Below are positions 50,176 through 59,312 of a stretch of DNA of 64,000 nt, one piece after another. Source of the stretch: MKUN01 sp964481425 (GTDB lineage: Bacteria > Bacteroidota > Bacteroidia > Chitinophagales > Chitinophagaceae); NCBI GenBank assembly GCA_964481425.1, contig CAYZTM010000007.1:58649-122648 (forward strand), read 5' to 3'. Positions within the stretch are counted from its first letter, which is position 1; each line of letters opens with the position of its first letter. A program made the translations under genes and the position numbers. The notes beneath the pieces were generated by a model, which did no database searches, was not told the DNA's origin, and worked only from the letters and a program-made list of their open reading frames with translations.

Positions 50176-51051
50176 TTATAATATATTCAGCACTTGTTCT
50201 TTGGCTTTTTCCAGCTCATCCTTCATATGTATCACCAACTGCTGTATCGCAGCATCGTTGGCCTTCGAGCCAAGGGTATTGATCTCCCTGCCTATCTCCT
50301 GCAGAATAAAGCCCAGCACCTTACCCTTCGATATGCCTTCCTTGGCTATAGTTTCATGAAAGTAAATGCAATGTTGTTTCAATCTCGTTTTTTCCTCAGA
50401 GAAGTCCATCCTTTCTATATAATAGATCATCTCCTGCTCAAAACGGTTTTTGTCATAGTTCTCCTTACCCACCATTTCATTCATCGACTGTTGCACCCTG
50501 TTCCGCACCTTTTCTGTTCTTTGTGCCTCCATGGGTATTATCTGCTCCAGCAGACCTTCGATATTCTGTATGCGCTTGTTCAGGTCTTTATATAATGCTT
50601 CCCCTTCATTTTTTCTATGCTCCATCAGGTCGCCGGCGGCGCTTTCCAGTACTACTTTTATTTCCAGCCACTCTGCTTCCGATAGCAGGTCCTGTTCCGG
50701 CGCCACCACTTCCGGCATGCGCATCAGCGTAGGTAATATTTGCTCCTGCTGCAGGCCCAGTTGTTCAGCTATTTGTTTCATGCTGTTATAGTAAAAAGCA
50801 GCTAGTCCTGTATTCACGGTCATCGGTTTCGATGCCCCTTCCTGTTTCACGCTTATGGTCACATCCAGCGTACCCCGCATAAGCAGGGAGTTCAGCAGGT
50901 TGCGTATGTCCAGCTCGTACGAGCGCAGTATGGGGGGAAGCTTGGTCGCGGCATCAAACTGTTTGCCGTTTAGCGACTTTATCTCCACCACTACCTGCCG
51001 GCCATGTATGGTAGCCTCGGCCCTACCGAAACCGGTCATTGAATACAGCAT
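50176..51051 (-). CDS. yicC: YicC family endoribonuclease-like protein
   Basis: This 291-residue protein matches the YicC/YloC family. The N-terminal signature is MLYSMTGFGRAEA and VEIKSLNGKQFDAATKLPPILRSYE; the C-terminal DUF1732 part contains EETRLKQHCIYFHETIAKEGISKGKVLGFILQEIGREINTLGSKAND, with conserved Glu and Asn. Members are implicated in RNA decay, and E. coli YicC has been shown to have ribonuclease activity on an sRNA. In this operon it leads gldH and a kinase gene. Upstream spacing of about 160 bases from the divergent EnvC-like gene holds its promoter. Confidence 0.95.
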   Translation of the reverse strand: MLYSMTGFGRAEATIHGRQVVVEIKSLNGKQFDAATKLPPILRSYELDIRNLLNSLLMRGTLDVTISVKQEGASKPMTVNTGLAAFYYNSMKQIAEQLGLQQEQILPTLMRMPEVVAPEQDLLSEAEWLEIKVVLESAAGDLMEHRKNEGEALYKDLNKRIQNIEGLLEQIIPMEAQRTEKVRNRVQQSMNEMVGKENYDKNRFEQEMIYYIERMDFSEEKTRLKQHCIYFHETIAKEGISKGKVLGFILQEIGREINTLGSKANDAAIQQLVIHMKDELEKAKEQVLNIL

Positions 51052-51183
51052 ATAAATATTTCTTTACAACAAAAATGAATAAAGCTTTGCCAATAAAAAA
51101 ACCCTGCATAGATATTTATGCAAAAATCCTTTTAAAATCGTCCTAAAAGTACCATAATTGCGAAAAGCGAGACGGGAAATGAC

Positions 51184-51191
51184 TATTTTTG
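51184..51191 (+). promoter_or_regulatory. -7 box of the EnvC-like gene
   Basis: TATTTTTG matches TAnnTTTG, 20 bases before the ATG at 51212. TTG at 51158-51160 lies 23 bases upstream, somewhat longer than the usual -33 spacing. Confidence 0.55.
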
Positions 51192-51211
51192 TTTTATACC
51201 AAAAAATTTAC

Positions 51212-52639
51212 ATGCGGATTATCACATTGACGGCGGCTATGTTTTTCTGTTTGGCTCTTTTTGCCCAGCAGCAGAAACCACAGCCGCAGGCACAGGAGAC
51301 CCTTAACCGCGCAGAGTTGGAAAAACAAAGGCAGAACATTCTCGAATCCATAAAACAGATAGAGCAGGAACTGGATGCTACCAAGCAAAATAAAAGTGCC
51401 ACATTGAGCCAGCTTAAGGATCTGAAGAGTAAGCTCGCTGAGCGCCAGCGCCTTATCGGTAATATGAACCAGGAGATCGGCGCGATCAATAACAGCATCC
51501 AATCTTCTTCAAATACTGTGACCGAGCTCCGGCAAAACTTAAGTCGTTTGAAGACCCGGTATGCACAGACACTGAGGTACGCGTATCAAAACCGCAATTC
51601 CTACGACATGCTGGTCTTTCTTTTCTCCTCCGACGATTTTAACCAGGCCATGCAAAGGCTGAAATATCTGAAAAAATATCGTGATTACAGGGTAGACCAG
51701 GTGGAGGAAATAAAACTTACCCAATCAAAACTGGAGCACCAGATAGGCGTGCTCAATAACCAGAAGACCCAGAAGGACGTCCTCCTCATGGCCCAGGAGA
51801 AAGAAAAACAGGTATTGCAGAAAGAGACCAGCGAGACCGACCATGTAGTACAGCAGCTCAAGGGCAAGGAAAAGGAACTGATGTCGCAGATAGAGAAGAA
51901 CAAACGCCTTACCCGGCAGATGGATAAGGCCATCAGCGAGATCATACGTCGCGAGATCGAAATGGCACGCAAAAAGGCAGAGGAAGAAGAGCGTAAGCGG
52001 CAGGAAGCTATTGCAAGGAATACGCCTGCTCAGCCCAAGGTAATAACCAATAATTCACCTCGTCCCGGCGATAACAATGTTGCAGCAAACAAATCTCCGG
52101 TTAAAAGCAACGACGAAACAGAAACGGAAACATCCAACAGGCCTTCAGATAAATACAACACCAAAAGATCGGGTGGTGATTATAACCTTGCTTTTACGCC
52201 TGAAGCTGAAGCGCTCTCCAGTAGTTTTGAGAACAACAGGGGCAAATTACCATGGCCGGTAGCCAAGGGCTATATCTCCGATCATTTCGGCACCCACCCG
52301 CACCCGGTGGAGCAAAACGTTATGATCGAGAATTCGGGTATTGATATACGCACCAGCCCGTCCGCATCCGCACGCGCAGTTTTCGATGGTACCGTTTCAA
52401 AAGTATTCAAGATACTGGGTACCGATTGGAACGTACTGATAAAACATGGTGTTTATTTTACGCTATATGCCCACCTGGCAAGCATTAATGTTCGGGAGGG
52501 TGAGAATGTGCATACCAAGCAGGTCATAGGCACCGTAGGCACTAATGATGAGGGCGAGAACGTGATCAACTTCCAGATATGGAAAGCAGTAGGCAAGGGC
52601 TCTACCAAGCTCGATCCCGAAGGCTGGATAGCGCGTTAA
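51212..52639 (+). CDS. EnvC-like murein hydrolase activator with degenerate M23 domain
   Basis: This 475-residue secreted protein has a signal peptide (MRIITLTAAMFFCLALFAQ), a long coiled coil (about 30-280, with heptads such as LEKQRQNILESIKQIEQELDA), a Gln/Asn/Pro linker (280-350) and a C-terminal LytM/M23 domain (350-475). The zinc ligands are lost: HxxxD reads NSGID (N374) and HxH reads VIN (residues 451-453). EnvC and other amidase activators also lack the metal site and work by binding amidases during septal murein splitting. No amidase gene is adjacent. ATG 51212 follows the promoter; the in-frame 51158 lies upstream of it. Confidence 0.92.
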   Translation: MRIITLTAAMFFCLALFAQQQKPQPQAQETLNRAELEKQRQNILESIKQIEQELDATKQNKSATLSQLKDLKSKLAERQRLIGNMNQEIGAINNSIQSSSNTVTELRQNLSRLKTRYAQTLRYAYQNRNSYDMLVFLFSSDDFNQAMQRLKYLKKYRDYRVDQVEEIKLTQSKLEHQIGVLNNQKTQKDVLLMAQEKEKQVLQKETSETDHVVQQLKGKEKELMSQIEKNKRLTRQMDKAISEIIRREIEMARKKAEEEERKRQEAIARNTPAQPKVITNNSPRPGDNNVAANKSPVKSNDETETETSNRPSDKYNTKRSGGDYNLAFTPEAEALSSSFENNRGKLPWPVAKGYISDHFGTHPHPVEQNVMIENSGIDIRTSPSASARAVFDGTVSKVFKILGTDWNVLIKHGVYFTLYAHLASINVREGENVHTKQVIGTVGTNDEGENVINFQIWKAVGKGSTKLDPEGWIAR

Positions 52640-52779
52640 TGAGGATGGTTTTGCCGTTTCAGTCGGGTATATTCCTGTTTCGGCTTATGTCTTTATTTAA
52701 TATTCACAAGGCTGCATACCTTAGTTTCAGCTTCTTGACCTTCGGGATTCGGGCACAGAAGCAAATAGTTAAAAAGGGA

Positions 52780-52811
52780 TTGCGGTGCATATCATGCACC
52801 GCAAATTTTTT
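52780..52811 (+). terminator. Terminator after the EnvC-like gene
   Basis: TTGCGGTGCAT (52780-52790), loop ATC, ATGCACCGCAA (52794-52804), then ATTTTTT. It is an 11-bp perfect stem. Confidence 0.9.
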
Positions 52812-52849
52812 GTCTATATGTTCATAGTGTTTGGGCAGCGTATTCATGT

Positions 52850-52857
52850 TATTTTTG
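52850..52857 (+). promoter_or_regulatory. -7 box of the flavin reductase gene
   Basis: TATTTTTG (TAnnTTTG) lies four bases before the ATG at 52862, with TTTGGG 16-20 bases upstream. It predicts a leaderless or nearly leaderless mRNA. Confidence 0.6.
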
Positions 52858-52861
52858 CGGC

Positions 52862-53743
52862 ATGAGAATAATTCCCGGAGAAATAAAAACAGGCCAGTTA
52901 CATGCCTATCTGTTGGGTGCCGTTGCGCCCAGGCCCATTTGTTTTGCCAGTACTATAGATAGCGAAGGGAACCCCAACCTTTCCCCATTCAGCTTCTTTA
53001 ATGTCTTCGGCAGCAATCCTCCCATCCTCGTGTTCTCTCCCGCCCGCCGTGTGCGGGATAATACAGTGAAGCACACCCTCGAAAATGTATATGCCAATAA
53101 AGAAGTGGTGGTCAATGTGGTGAGTTACGATATGGTACAGCAGGCCAGCCTGGCCAGTTGTGAATATCCCCGTGGTGTCAATGAATTTATTAAGTCAGGT
53201 TTTACTCCTGTTGCGTCCGAATTTGTCAAACCGTTTCGGGTTAAGGAATCGCCCGCCCAGTTCGAGTGTAAGGTATTACAGGTCATCGAGACCGGGCAAA
53301 ACGGTGGCGCAGGGAACCTTATTATTTGCGAGATACTTTGCATGCACCTTAATGATGAGGTACTTGATGAGAATGGTAAAATAGACCCGCACAAGATCGA
53401 CCTCGTTGCTCGTATGGGTGGCGACCATTATTGTCGTGCCTCAGGCTCCGCGGTATTCGATGTGCCCAAGCCCAATCTCCGGTTAGGTATAGGCATCGAT
53501 GCCTTGCCGGTAAGCATCCGCAATAGCCCTGTGCTCACCGGTAATGATCTGGGTATGCTGGGTAACAGCGCAGCTATACCGGTGATAAGCGAAATGCTAT
53601 ATGACGACCGGCTCACGGAGATCATGCGCACCTACGAAAATGATGAATCGGGCCGCCACCATGCCCTGCACACCTACGCCCGCGACCTCCTGCAGCGCCA
53701 CGAGATCGACAAAGCCTGGCAGGTGTTACTGGCGGGAGAATGA
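52862..53743 (+). CDS. Flavin reductase-like FMN-binding protein
   Basis: This 293-residue protein has a flavin reductase-like split-barrel domain. Typical phrases are YLLGAVAPRPICFASTIDSEGNPNLSPFSFFNVFGSNPP and CEYPRGVNEFIKSGF (FMN and substrate region). It probably binds FMN and reduces it or uses it with NAD(P)H; the partner monooxygenase is not here. A C-terminal helical extension of about 60 residues (MLYDDRLTEIMRTYENDESGR) goes beyond the core domain. Cytosolic. It has its own -7 box and a hairpin after the stop. Confidence 0.93.
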   Translation: MRIIPGEIKTGQLHAYLLGAVAPRPICFASTIDSEGNPNLSPFSFFNVFGSNPPILVFSPARRVRDNTVKHTLENVYANKEVVVNVVSYDMVQQASLASCEYPRGVNEFIKSGFTPVASEFVKPFRVKESPAQFECKVLQVIETGQNGGAGNLIICEILCMHLNDEVLDENGKIDPHKIDLVARMGGDHYCRASGSAVFDVPKPNLRLGIGIDALPVSIRNSPVLTGNDLGMLGNSAAIPVISEMLYDDRLTEIMRTYENDESGRHHALHTYARDLLQRHEIDKAWQVLLAGE

Positions 53744-53775
53744 TTTTATAAGAAAGAAAATACTGCATAACATAC

Positions 53776-53803
53776 CGTGGCACATCTTTTTGGATGTGCC
53801 ACG
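53776..53803 (+). terminator. Hairpin after the flavin reductase gene
   Basis: CGTGGCACATC (53776-53786), loop TTTTTG, GATGTGCCACG (53793-53803) is a perfect 11-bp stem. Only a weak T-rich run follows, so efficiency is uncertain. Confidence 0.65.
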
Positions 53804-53936
53804 CTTGTCTTACAACTTGTTGTCCCATCTTAACAACCTGTGCATAACATGTGTATTTCATATGATAGTAACCCTCCCTTAATATTGTCATAACAAATTT
53901 GTGTGTAACTTTAGTAATACCAAATTTTTTATTCAC

Positions 53937-54410
53937 ATGTTATGGAGAACGTTTAATGGGGAACCACTGCGTAAGCCTGTGAAGGATGCGGTCGAGGACG
54001 CCATCGTCCGGGAGACAAATGCCGGCTTTCACCTGAAAGTCTGCATCGGGACCGACTCCCAGGTACGCGGTGGCGAAACGGAATTCGCCACCGTTATTGT
54101 TTTCTTGAGAGAGAAACATGGAGGTTTCATGTACATCTGCAACGAGAAGACCAGGCAGCCTTTTACCATCAAGGAGCGCATGCTTGTTGAGGTAGCGCGC
54201 AGTATCGAGATCGCATATGAGCTTTGCGATCTGTTCAATGAGTATGATGTGGACATGGAAGTGCATGCCGACATTAATACCAACCCCAATTTTAAAAGTA
54301 ATGAGGCACTGCGCGAAGCTATGGGCTACATTCTGGGTATGGGTTTTGCCTTCAAGGCCAAACCCGATGCCTTTGCCAGCAGTTGCTGTGCCGATAAGAT
54401 CTGTAACTGA
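53937..54410 (+). CDS. YkuK-like RNase H-fold protein
   Basis: This 157-residue protein matches the YkuK (DUF458) family. The first beta-strand acid pair is in LKVCIGTDSQVRGGETEFATVIVFL, and a second conserved acidic region is EVHADINTNPNFKSNEAL. The fold is of the ribonuclease H-like type, but nuclease activity has not been shown to my knowledge. The C-terminal SSCCADKIC contains three cysteines. ATG 53937 gives the family N-terminus MLWRTFNGEPL; an in-frame ATG at 53901 adds 12 residues. Isolated gene. Confidence 0.88.
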   Translation: MLWRTFNGEPLRKPVKDAVEDAIVRETNAGFHLKVCIGTDSQVRGGETEFATVIVFLREKHGGFMYICNEKTRQPFTIKERMLVEVARSIEIAYELCDLFNEYDVDMEVHADINTNPNFKSNEALREAMGYILGMGFAFKAKPDAFASSCCADKICN

Positions 54411-54640
54411 TCCGGGCGCCTTTTTATCCTGCCAGGGGATGGCTTTTACCATCCTCCTGCCCTTTTCTCCCCCATTTTTCGCCCATTTCGCTGATTTTTT
54501 TCATTTTCAGCTTCGGGATAATGTTTTTTAACATATTTTTCATAACTTACTGATGTTTTATAGGTCTGCTCAACCCGGGCCTAAAATTGTCTGTCTTTAT
54601 AAAGGAATAAAAGGGAACTCATGTAATATTTGTACGCAAA

Positions 54641-57600
54641 ATGAAACAGCATTACTTCTTACTTTCATTGCTGCTCTTGTTGCCTATGGTGACACAAGCT
54701 ACCCCAACCGCACCTATACATTTCATTGAGAACCGGGGTCAGTGGGATGGCCCGTTCAAATACAAGGCCGAGACAGGCAGGGGTGAGGTGTTCCTGTTGC
54801 CCAAAGAATTTGTTTACCTCTTAGGCGATTATGCCAATATTGATAAGGTCGAAGCATATCATCACGGTTATACTACAGAGCCCCAGGTGCTTAAATTTCA
54901 TGAATACCGGATGGAATTTGAAGGGGCCAATGATGCGCAAATAACCGGCAGTAAAGAACAAGCAACGTACTACAACTATTTTTTAGGGAATGACTCTACA
55001 AAATGGAAAACAGGCATACATCCCTTTCTCGCGCTCGACTATACCAACCTCTATAACGGCATCAACATGCACGTTTCTTCTGAAGAAAGCTCAATAAAAT
55101 ATGAATTCATAGTTACTGCTGGCGCCGATCCTGCCCAGCTCAGGATGCGCTATGTTGGTGCTGATGGGCTGCATGTCAATAAGTCGGGAGATCTGGTCAT
55201 AAAAACCTCCGTTGGCGATGTTACGGAGTTGAAGCCTTTTGCATACCAGTACATAAATGGGCAACGCATAGAAGTACCCTGTACTTACAAATTAAAGGAT
55301 GACCGGATCACATATAAGTTCCCCAAAGATTACAACCATACCCTCAACCTTGTGATCGACCCGACGGTTGTATTTGCTACGTTCACAGGCTCTACTGCTG
55401 ATAATTTTGGCTATACGGCCACCTACGATGCCCAGGGCGATTTTTATGCGGGTGGTATCGTGAGCCTTTTTCTCAATGGTGCTTATCCCGTCACCCCCGG
55501 CGCCTTCCAGACCACATATGGCGGCGGTAATATGAATGTTGGTTTGCCCTATGCATGCGATATGGGCATCATGAAGTTTTCTCCCGATGGTACCAACAGG
55601 ATATGGGCAACCTATATCGGCGGTGCCGACAACGAACAACCGCACAGTATGGTTGTCGATGCGAACGACAATCTTGTGATAGTAGGGCGTACTTATTCCA
55701 ACAACTATCCCGTTACTGCAGGCTGTTACGATCCTACATACAACGATAGTGCTGACCTTGTTGTCTCAAAGCTCAATTCTACCGGTACAACAATGTTGGC
55801 TTCTACTTATATCGGCGGCTCGCACGATGACGGTGTTAACTATAACAGCCAGGAAGTGGTTACCGGCAGCTTGAAATATAATTATGGCGATGATGCCCGT
55901 AGCGAGGTAATAGTAGATAAGCAGGGTAATGTATATGTTGCTGCAAACACTAAGTCTCCCGATTTTCCGGTTACGCCCAATGCAACACAAAGCACCCTCA
56001 AAGGGCTGCAGGACGGTGTCGTTTTCAAGCTCACACCAAATTTGCAGACCCTTACATGGAGTACTTATTTGGGGGGCAATAGTGACGATGCTGCCTATGT
56101 GCTTACGCTCGATACAGGGCAGACCCATTTATATGTTGGTGGCGGTACCAACAGTCCAGATTTCCCCTATACTGCAGGTACATTTATTCCTTCATTCCAG
56201 GGTGGTCTTGCAGATGGTTTCGTCGCAAAATTCCTGAACAGTGGTAACTATACCATGCAGCGTGCTACTTCTCTCGGCACATCCAACTACGACCAGGTAT
56301 ATGGCGTTCAGATAGATGGTAACAATGGGATTTATGCCGAGGGCCAGTCGCTTGGCGGGGTATTCCCGGTTACTGCGGGCGTTTATTCCAATCCGGGATC
56401 TACCCAGTTCCTGATCAAGCTTGATTCTAATTTAACGACTGATATCTTCTCTACTGTTTATGGTAGTGGCGATCCCACGCATACCAATATTTCTCCTGTT
56501 GCCTTTTTGGTCGATACCTGCGAGAATATATACATATCGGGCTGGGGAGGTGTTTTGATAAACGGTATGCCACCCACTACGGGTACTACTGTGGGTATGC
56601 CCATTACCCCCGATGCCGCACAGAGCAATACTGATGGTAATGACTTTTATTTTATAGTGCTGAGCAAGAATGCACTAAGCCTGATGTACGGTACATTCAT
56701 GGGCTCTACCAATACACCCGTAGGAGAACATGTGGACGGAGGTACCAGCCGTTTCGACAGGAATGGCGTAGTATACCAGGCTATTTGTGGCGCTTGTGGT
56801 CACGGTAACTTCCCTACCCAACCCCCCAATGTCTGGAGCCTGGCCGACAGTAGTCAGAATTGTAATGAGATAGCGCTTAAGATAGCCTTCCATTTTGGTC
56901 CTGTTGAAGCAGTGGCACATATAAATGGAGATACTGCAGGTTGTGCACCCTTTACAGTTACGTTCGATAATACCTCTAGCAACGGAGCAACATACGTTTG
57001 GGATTTTGGCGATGGCTCCCCCACTAGTACCCTATTCAATCCCGGCCCGCATACTTATGCCACGGCCGGTACCTATACGGTTCACCTTACTGTTACCAAT
57101 GCCAACGCTTGCAACCGAACTATCGATTCCACAACATTAGTTGTCCAAGTTGATTCGGGTGCAATACATGCAGACTTTACGACCCAGCTTGTTGATACTT
57201 GCGATTCGTTTAGCGCAACGGTTACCAATACATCGCAATATAATTCAATACCCAACGCATCCACATGGACCAAATTCTTCTGGCATTACAGTGATGGGTA
57301 CACGTATAATGGCACTACACCACCCATACATCAGTTCCCCGATACGGGTACCTACACCATAACTTTGGTGATGGTGGATACTACCGCTTGTAACAATCCT
57401 GATTCGGTCACAAAGACCATACATTTTTCCAAATCACTGGTTGATGCGGCCATTGATATGCCGGACTCATTATGCCTTGGCGAAGGTGTCGTTTTTGTGA
57501 ACGGTTCCACTAACGGCATAACCTATATCTGGAACTTCGGCGATGGCGATACGGCCATGACAACCGAGCCTTACCATGTATATGACAGTACAGGTATTTA

Positions 57601-58195
57601 TACGGTCACCGTTATAGCCATCAATCCTGCCGCCTGCAATCATTCAGATACTGCGTCTAAGGTTATAAAAATAAAACCACATGCAATTGCAGACTTCTCT
57701 TATCTGCCGGCGACACCCATACCCAATACGCCTATCTCCTTTATCAACCATTCCCAGAACGCTACGTCTTATCTCTGGGGCTTTGGCGATGGTGGTAGCA
57801 GCGAAGAGGAGAACCCCATACATATGTATCGGAAAACGGGCTATTATGAGGTCTGTCTTGACGCAAATAATCCCGATAATTGCCCCGATACCATTTGTAA
57901 GAAGATATACTCGGATATACACCCCATCATAGACATACCCAATGCATTTAGTCCCAATGGCGATGGTATCAACGATATACTGTATGCAAGAGGTGCAGCG
58001 GTTGAGACCATGGATCTCAGGATATGGAACCGCTGGGGCGAACTGGTATTTGAATCCACATCGCTCGACCATGGCTGGGACGGCATGTACAACGGAAAAC
58101 CACAGGAAATGGACGCCTACGCCTTTGTGCTCACGGCTACCTTCATAGACGGAACAACATTTGAAAAACAAGGCAATATAACCTTATTGCGCTAA
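54641..58195 (+). CDS. Large surface protein with PKD repeats and T9SS type B C-terminus
   Basis: This 1184-residue secreted protein has a signal peptide (MKQHYFLLSLLLLLPMVTQA). A DUF7948-type N-terminal domain (FIENRGQWDGPFKYKAETGRG to about 250) is followed by SBBP-type beta-propeller repeats (about 255-740, with TYIGGADNEQPH, TYIGGSHDDGVN, TYLGGNSDDAAY). PKD-like domains (about 760-1090, YVWDFGDGSP, YIWNFGDGDT, YLWGFGDGGS) come next, and a gliding-motility-associated C-terminal domain (IPNAFSPNGDGINDIL to the end) closes the protein. That is the type B T9SS signal, used with PorP/SprF-type partners. It is likely an adhesin or filament component. PorP/SprF starts nine bases downstream, so the pair is an operon. 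Confidence 0.95.
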   Translation: MKQHYFLLSLLLLLPMVTQATPTAPIHFIENRGQWDGPFKYKAETGRGEVFLLPKEFVYLLGDYANIDKVEAYHHGYTTEPQVLKFHEYRMEFEGANDAQITGSKEQATYYNYFLGNDSTKWKTGIHPFLALDYTNLYNGINMHVSSEESSIKYEFIVTAGADPAQLRMRYVGADGLHVNKSGDLVIKTSVGDVTELKPFAYQYINGQRIEVPCTYKLKDDRITYKFPKDYNHTLNLVIDPTVVFATFTGSTADNFGYTATYDAQGDFYAGGIVSLFLNGAYPVTPGAFQTTYGGGNMNVGLPYACDMGIMKFSPDGTNRIWATYIGGADNEQPHSMVVDANDNLVIVGRTYSNNYPVTAGCYDPTYNDSADLVVSKLNSTGTTMLASTYIGGSHDDGVNYNSQEVVTGSLKYNYGDDARSEVIVDKQGNVYVAANTKSPDFPVTPNATQSTLKGLQDGVVFKLTPNLQTLTWSTYLGGNSDDAAYVLTLDTGQTHLYVGGGTNSPDFPYTAGTFIPSFQGGLADGFVAKFLNSGNYTMQRATSLGTSNYDQVYGVQIDGNNGIYAEGQSLGGVFPVTAGVYSNPGSTQFLIKLDSNLTTDIFSTVYGSGDPTHTNISPVAFLVDTCENIYISGWGGVLINGMPPTTGTTVGMPITPDAAQSNTDGNDFYFIVLSKNALSLMYGTFMGSTNTPVGEHVDGGTSRFDRNGVVYQAICGACGHGNFPTQPPNVWSLADSSQNCNEIALKIAFHFGPVEAVAHINGDTAGCAPFTVTFDNTSSNGATYVWDFGDGSPTSTLFNPGPHTYATAGTYTVHLTVTNANACNRTIDSTTLVVQVDSGAIHADFTTQLVDTCDSFSATVTNTSQYNSIPNASTWTKFFWHYSDGYTYNGTTPPIHQFPDTGTYTITLVMVDTTACNNPDSVTKTIHFSKSLVDAAIDMPDSLCLGEGVVFVNGSTNGITYIWNFGDGDTAMTTEPYHVYDSTGIYTVTVIAINPAACNHSDTASKVIKIKPHAIADFSYLPATPIPNTPISFINHSQNATSYLWGFGDGGSSEEENPIHMYRKTGYYEVCLDANNPDNCPDTICKKIYSDIHPIIDIPNAFSPNGDGINDILYARGAAVETMDLRIWNRWGELVFESTSLDHGWDGMYNGKPQEMDAYAFVLTATFIDGTTFEKQGNITLLR

Positions 58196-58204
58196 AATAG
58201 AATT

Positions 58205-59242
58205 ATGAAAAGAACAACCTTACCTAAGCTTATTGCTGCAATGACCATTGCACTCGGCTTTACCACACAACAGGCCCATGCTCAAAGCATGCACTTTTCG
58301 CAGTACTACAATGCCCCGATGCTGCTGAATCCGGCTAATACGGCCTTGCTCCCCGACAATGACTACCGTATAGGTGCCAATTACCGTACACAGTGGGCCA
58401 ATATCCCTGTGCCGTACAAAACATTCTCTGCCTACGGCGATCTGGAAGCCTTCAGGGGAGAATCTGGTACAAACTGGATGGGTATAGGCGCAGCGCTGTT
58501 CACTGACAAGGCCGGTGATGGCGACCTCTCTCTCACAAGGGCTGAGGCCTTCCTATCCTACCACATCATGACTGGTGAAACGTTCATGGTATCCGCAGGT
58601 GCGTCTGCTGCATATATACAGCGGAGCGTTAATTATGATAAACTCACTTTCGATGCGCAATGGGATGGCTTTGGCTTCAATCCCATACTGCCCAGCAACG
58701 AGCAGGGCGGTATTGCAAAGACCAATTATATGGACATCGGCGCAGGCATAAACCTTGCATTACTGCCCAGCGATCAGGTATATGCTAAACTTGGTCTCGG
58801 TGTAGCAAATATCAATCAGCCGAAACAATCTTTCTATGGTCAGGATACCAAGATTGCCATGCGCCCTACAGCTAATCTCGACGTATTGTGGCGCATGGGC
58901 AAGACGGTTATCCTCAACCCCTCAGTGTACTATACCACACAGTCTAAAGCGTCTGAGGCCCTCTACGGTACGCTGGTACGCATCAACGTTACACCAGAAA
59001 AGGAAGGTTATGGTAATAACCAGTTGATACTGGGTGCTTATCATCGCCTGGGCGATGCCGTTATCGGAGTTGTGGGCGTGGAATTTGTAGGCATACAGAT
59101 CATGGCCAATTACGATTACACGATCTCTTCACTTAAAGATTACAACAAAGGCAAAGGTGCCCTCGAGTTTTCTTTAGTGTACCAGGGCGTTTACGATCGC
59201 AGCCACCGCGGCCGCAACAACATACACTGTCCGAGGTTTTAA
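58205..59242 (+). CDS. PorP/SprF family T9SS outer-membrane protein
   Basis: This 345-residue protein has a signal peptide (KLIAAMTIALGFTTQQAHA) and the family opening MHFSQYYNAPMLLNPANTAL. The strand-rich body includes YRIGANYRTQWANIPVPYKTFSAYGD and ends with ALEFSLVYQGVYD. SprF is needed for export of the gliding adhesin SprB; PorP is a core T9SS component. Many Bacteroidota genomes contain several PorP/SprF paralogues, each encoded next to a type B cargo protein. That is the arrangement here, with a nine-base gap. Confidence 0.94.
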   Translation: MKRTTLPKLIAAMTIALGFTTQQAHAQSMHFSQYYNAPMLLNPANTALLPDNDYRIGANYRTQWANIPVPYKTFSAYGDLEAFRGESGTNWMGIGAALFTDKAGDGDLSLTRAEAFLSYHIMTGETFMVSAGASAAYIQRSVNYDKLTFDAQWDGFGFNPILPSNEQGGIAKTNYMDIGAGINLALLPSDQVYAKLGLGVANINQPKQSFYGQDTKIAMRPTANLDVLWRMGKTVILNPSVYYTTQSKASEALYGTLVRINVTPEKEGYGNNQLILGAYHRLGDAVIGVVGVEFVGIQIMANYDYTISSLKDYNKGKGALEFSLVYQGVYDRSHRGRNNIHCPRF

Positions 59243-59276
59243 CAAAATATTTGTTATAACTATATCTGGACGGCAT

Positions 59277-59284
59277 TACTTTTG
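59277..59284 (+). promoter_or_regulatory. -7 box of the response regulator gene
   Basis: TACTTTTG (TAnnTTTG) lies 28 bases before the ATG at 59313; TTTG at 59250-59253 is 23 bases upstream. Confidence 0.55.
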
Positions 59285-59312
59285 ACACCATTACACCATA
59301 TACCAAACTAGT

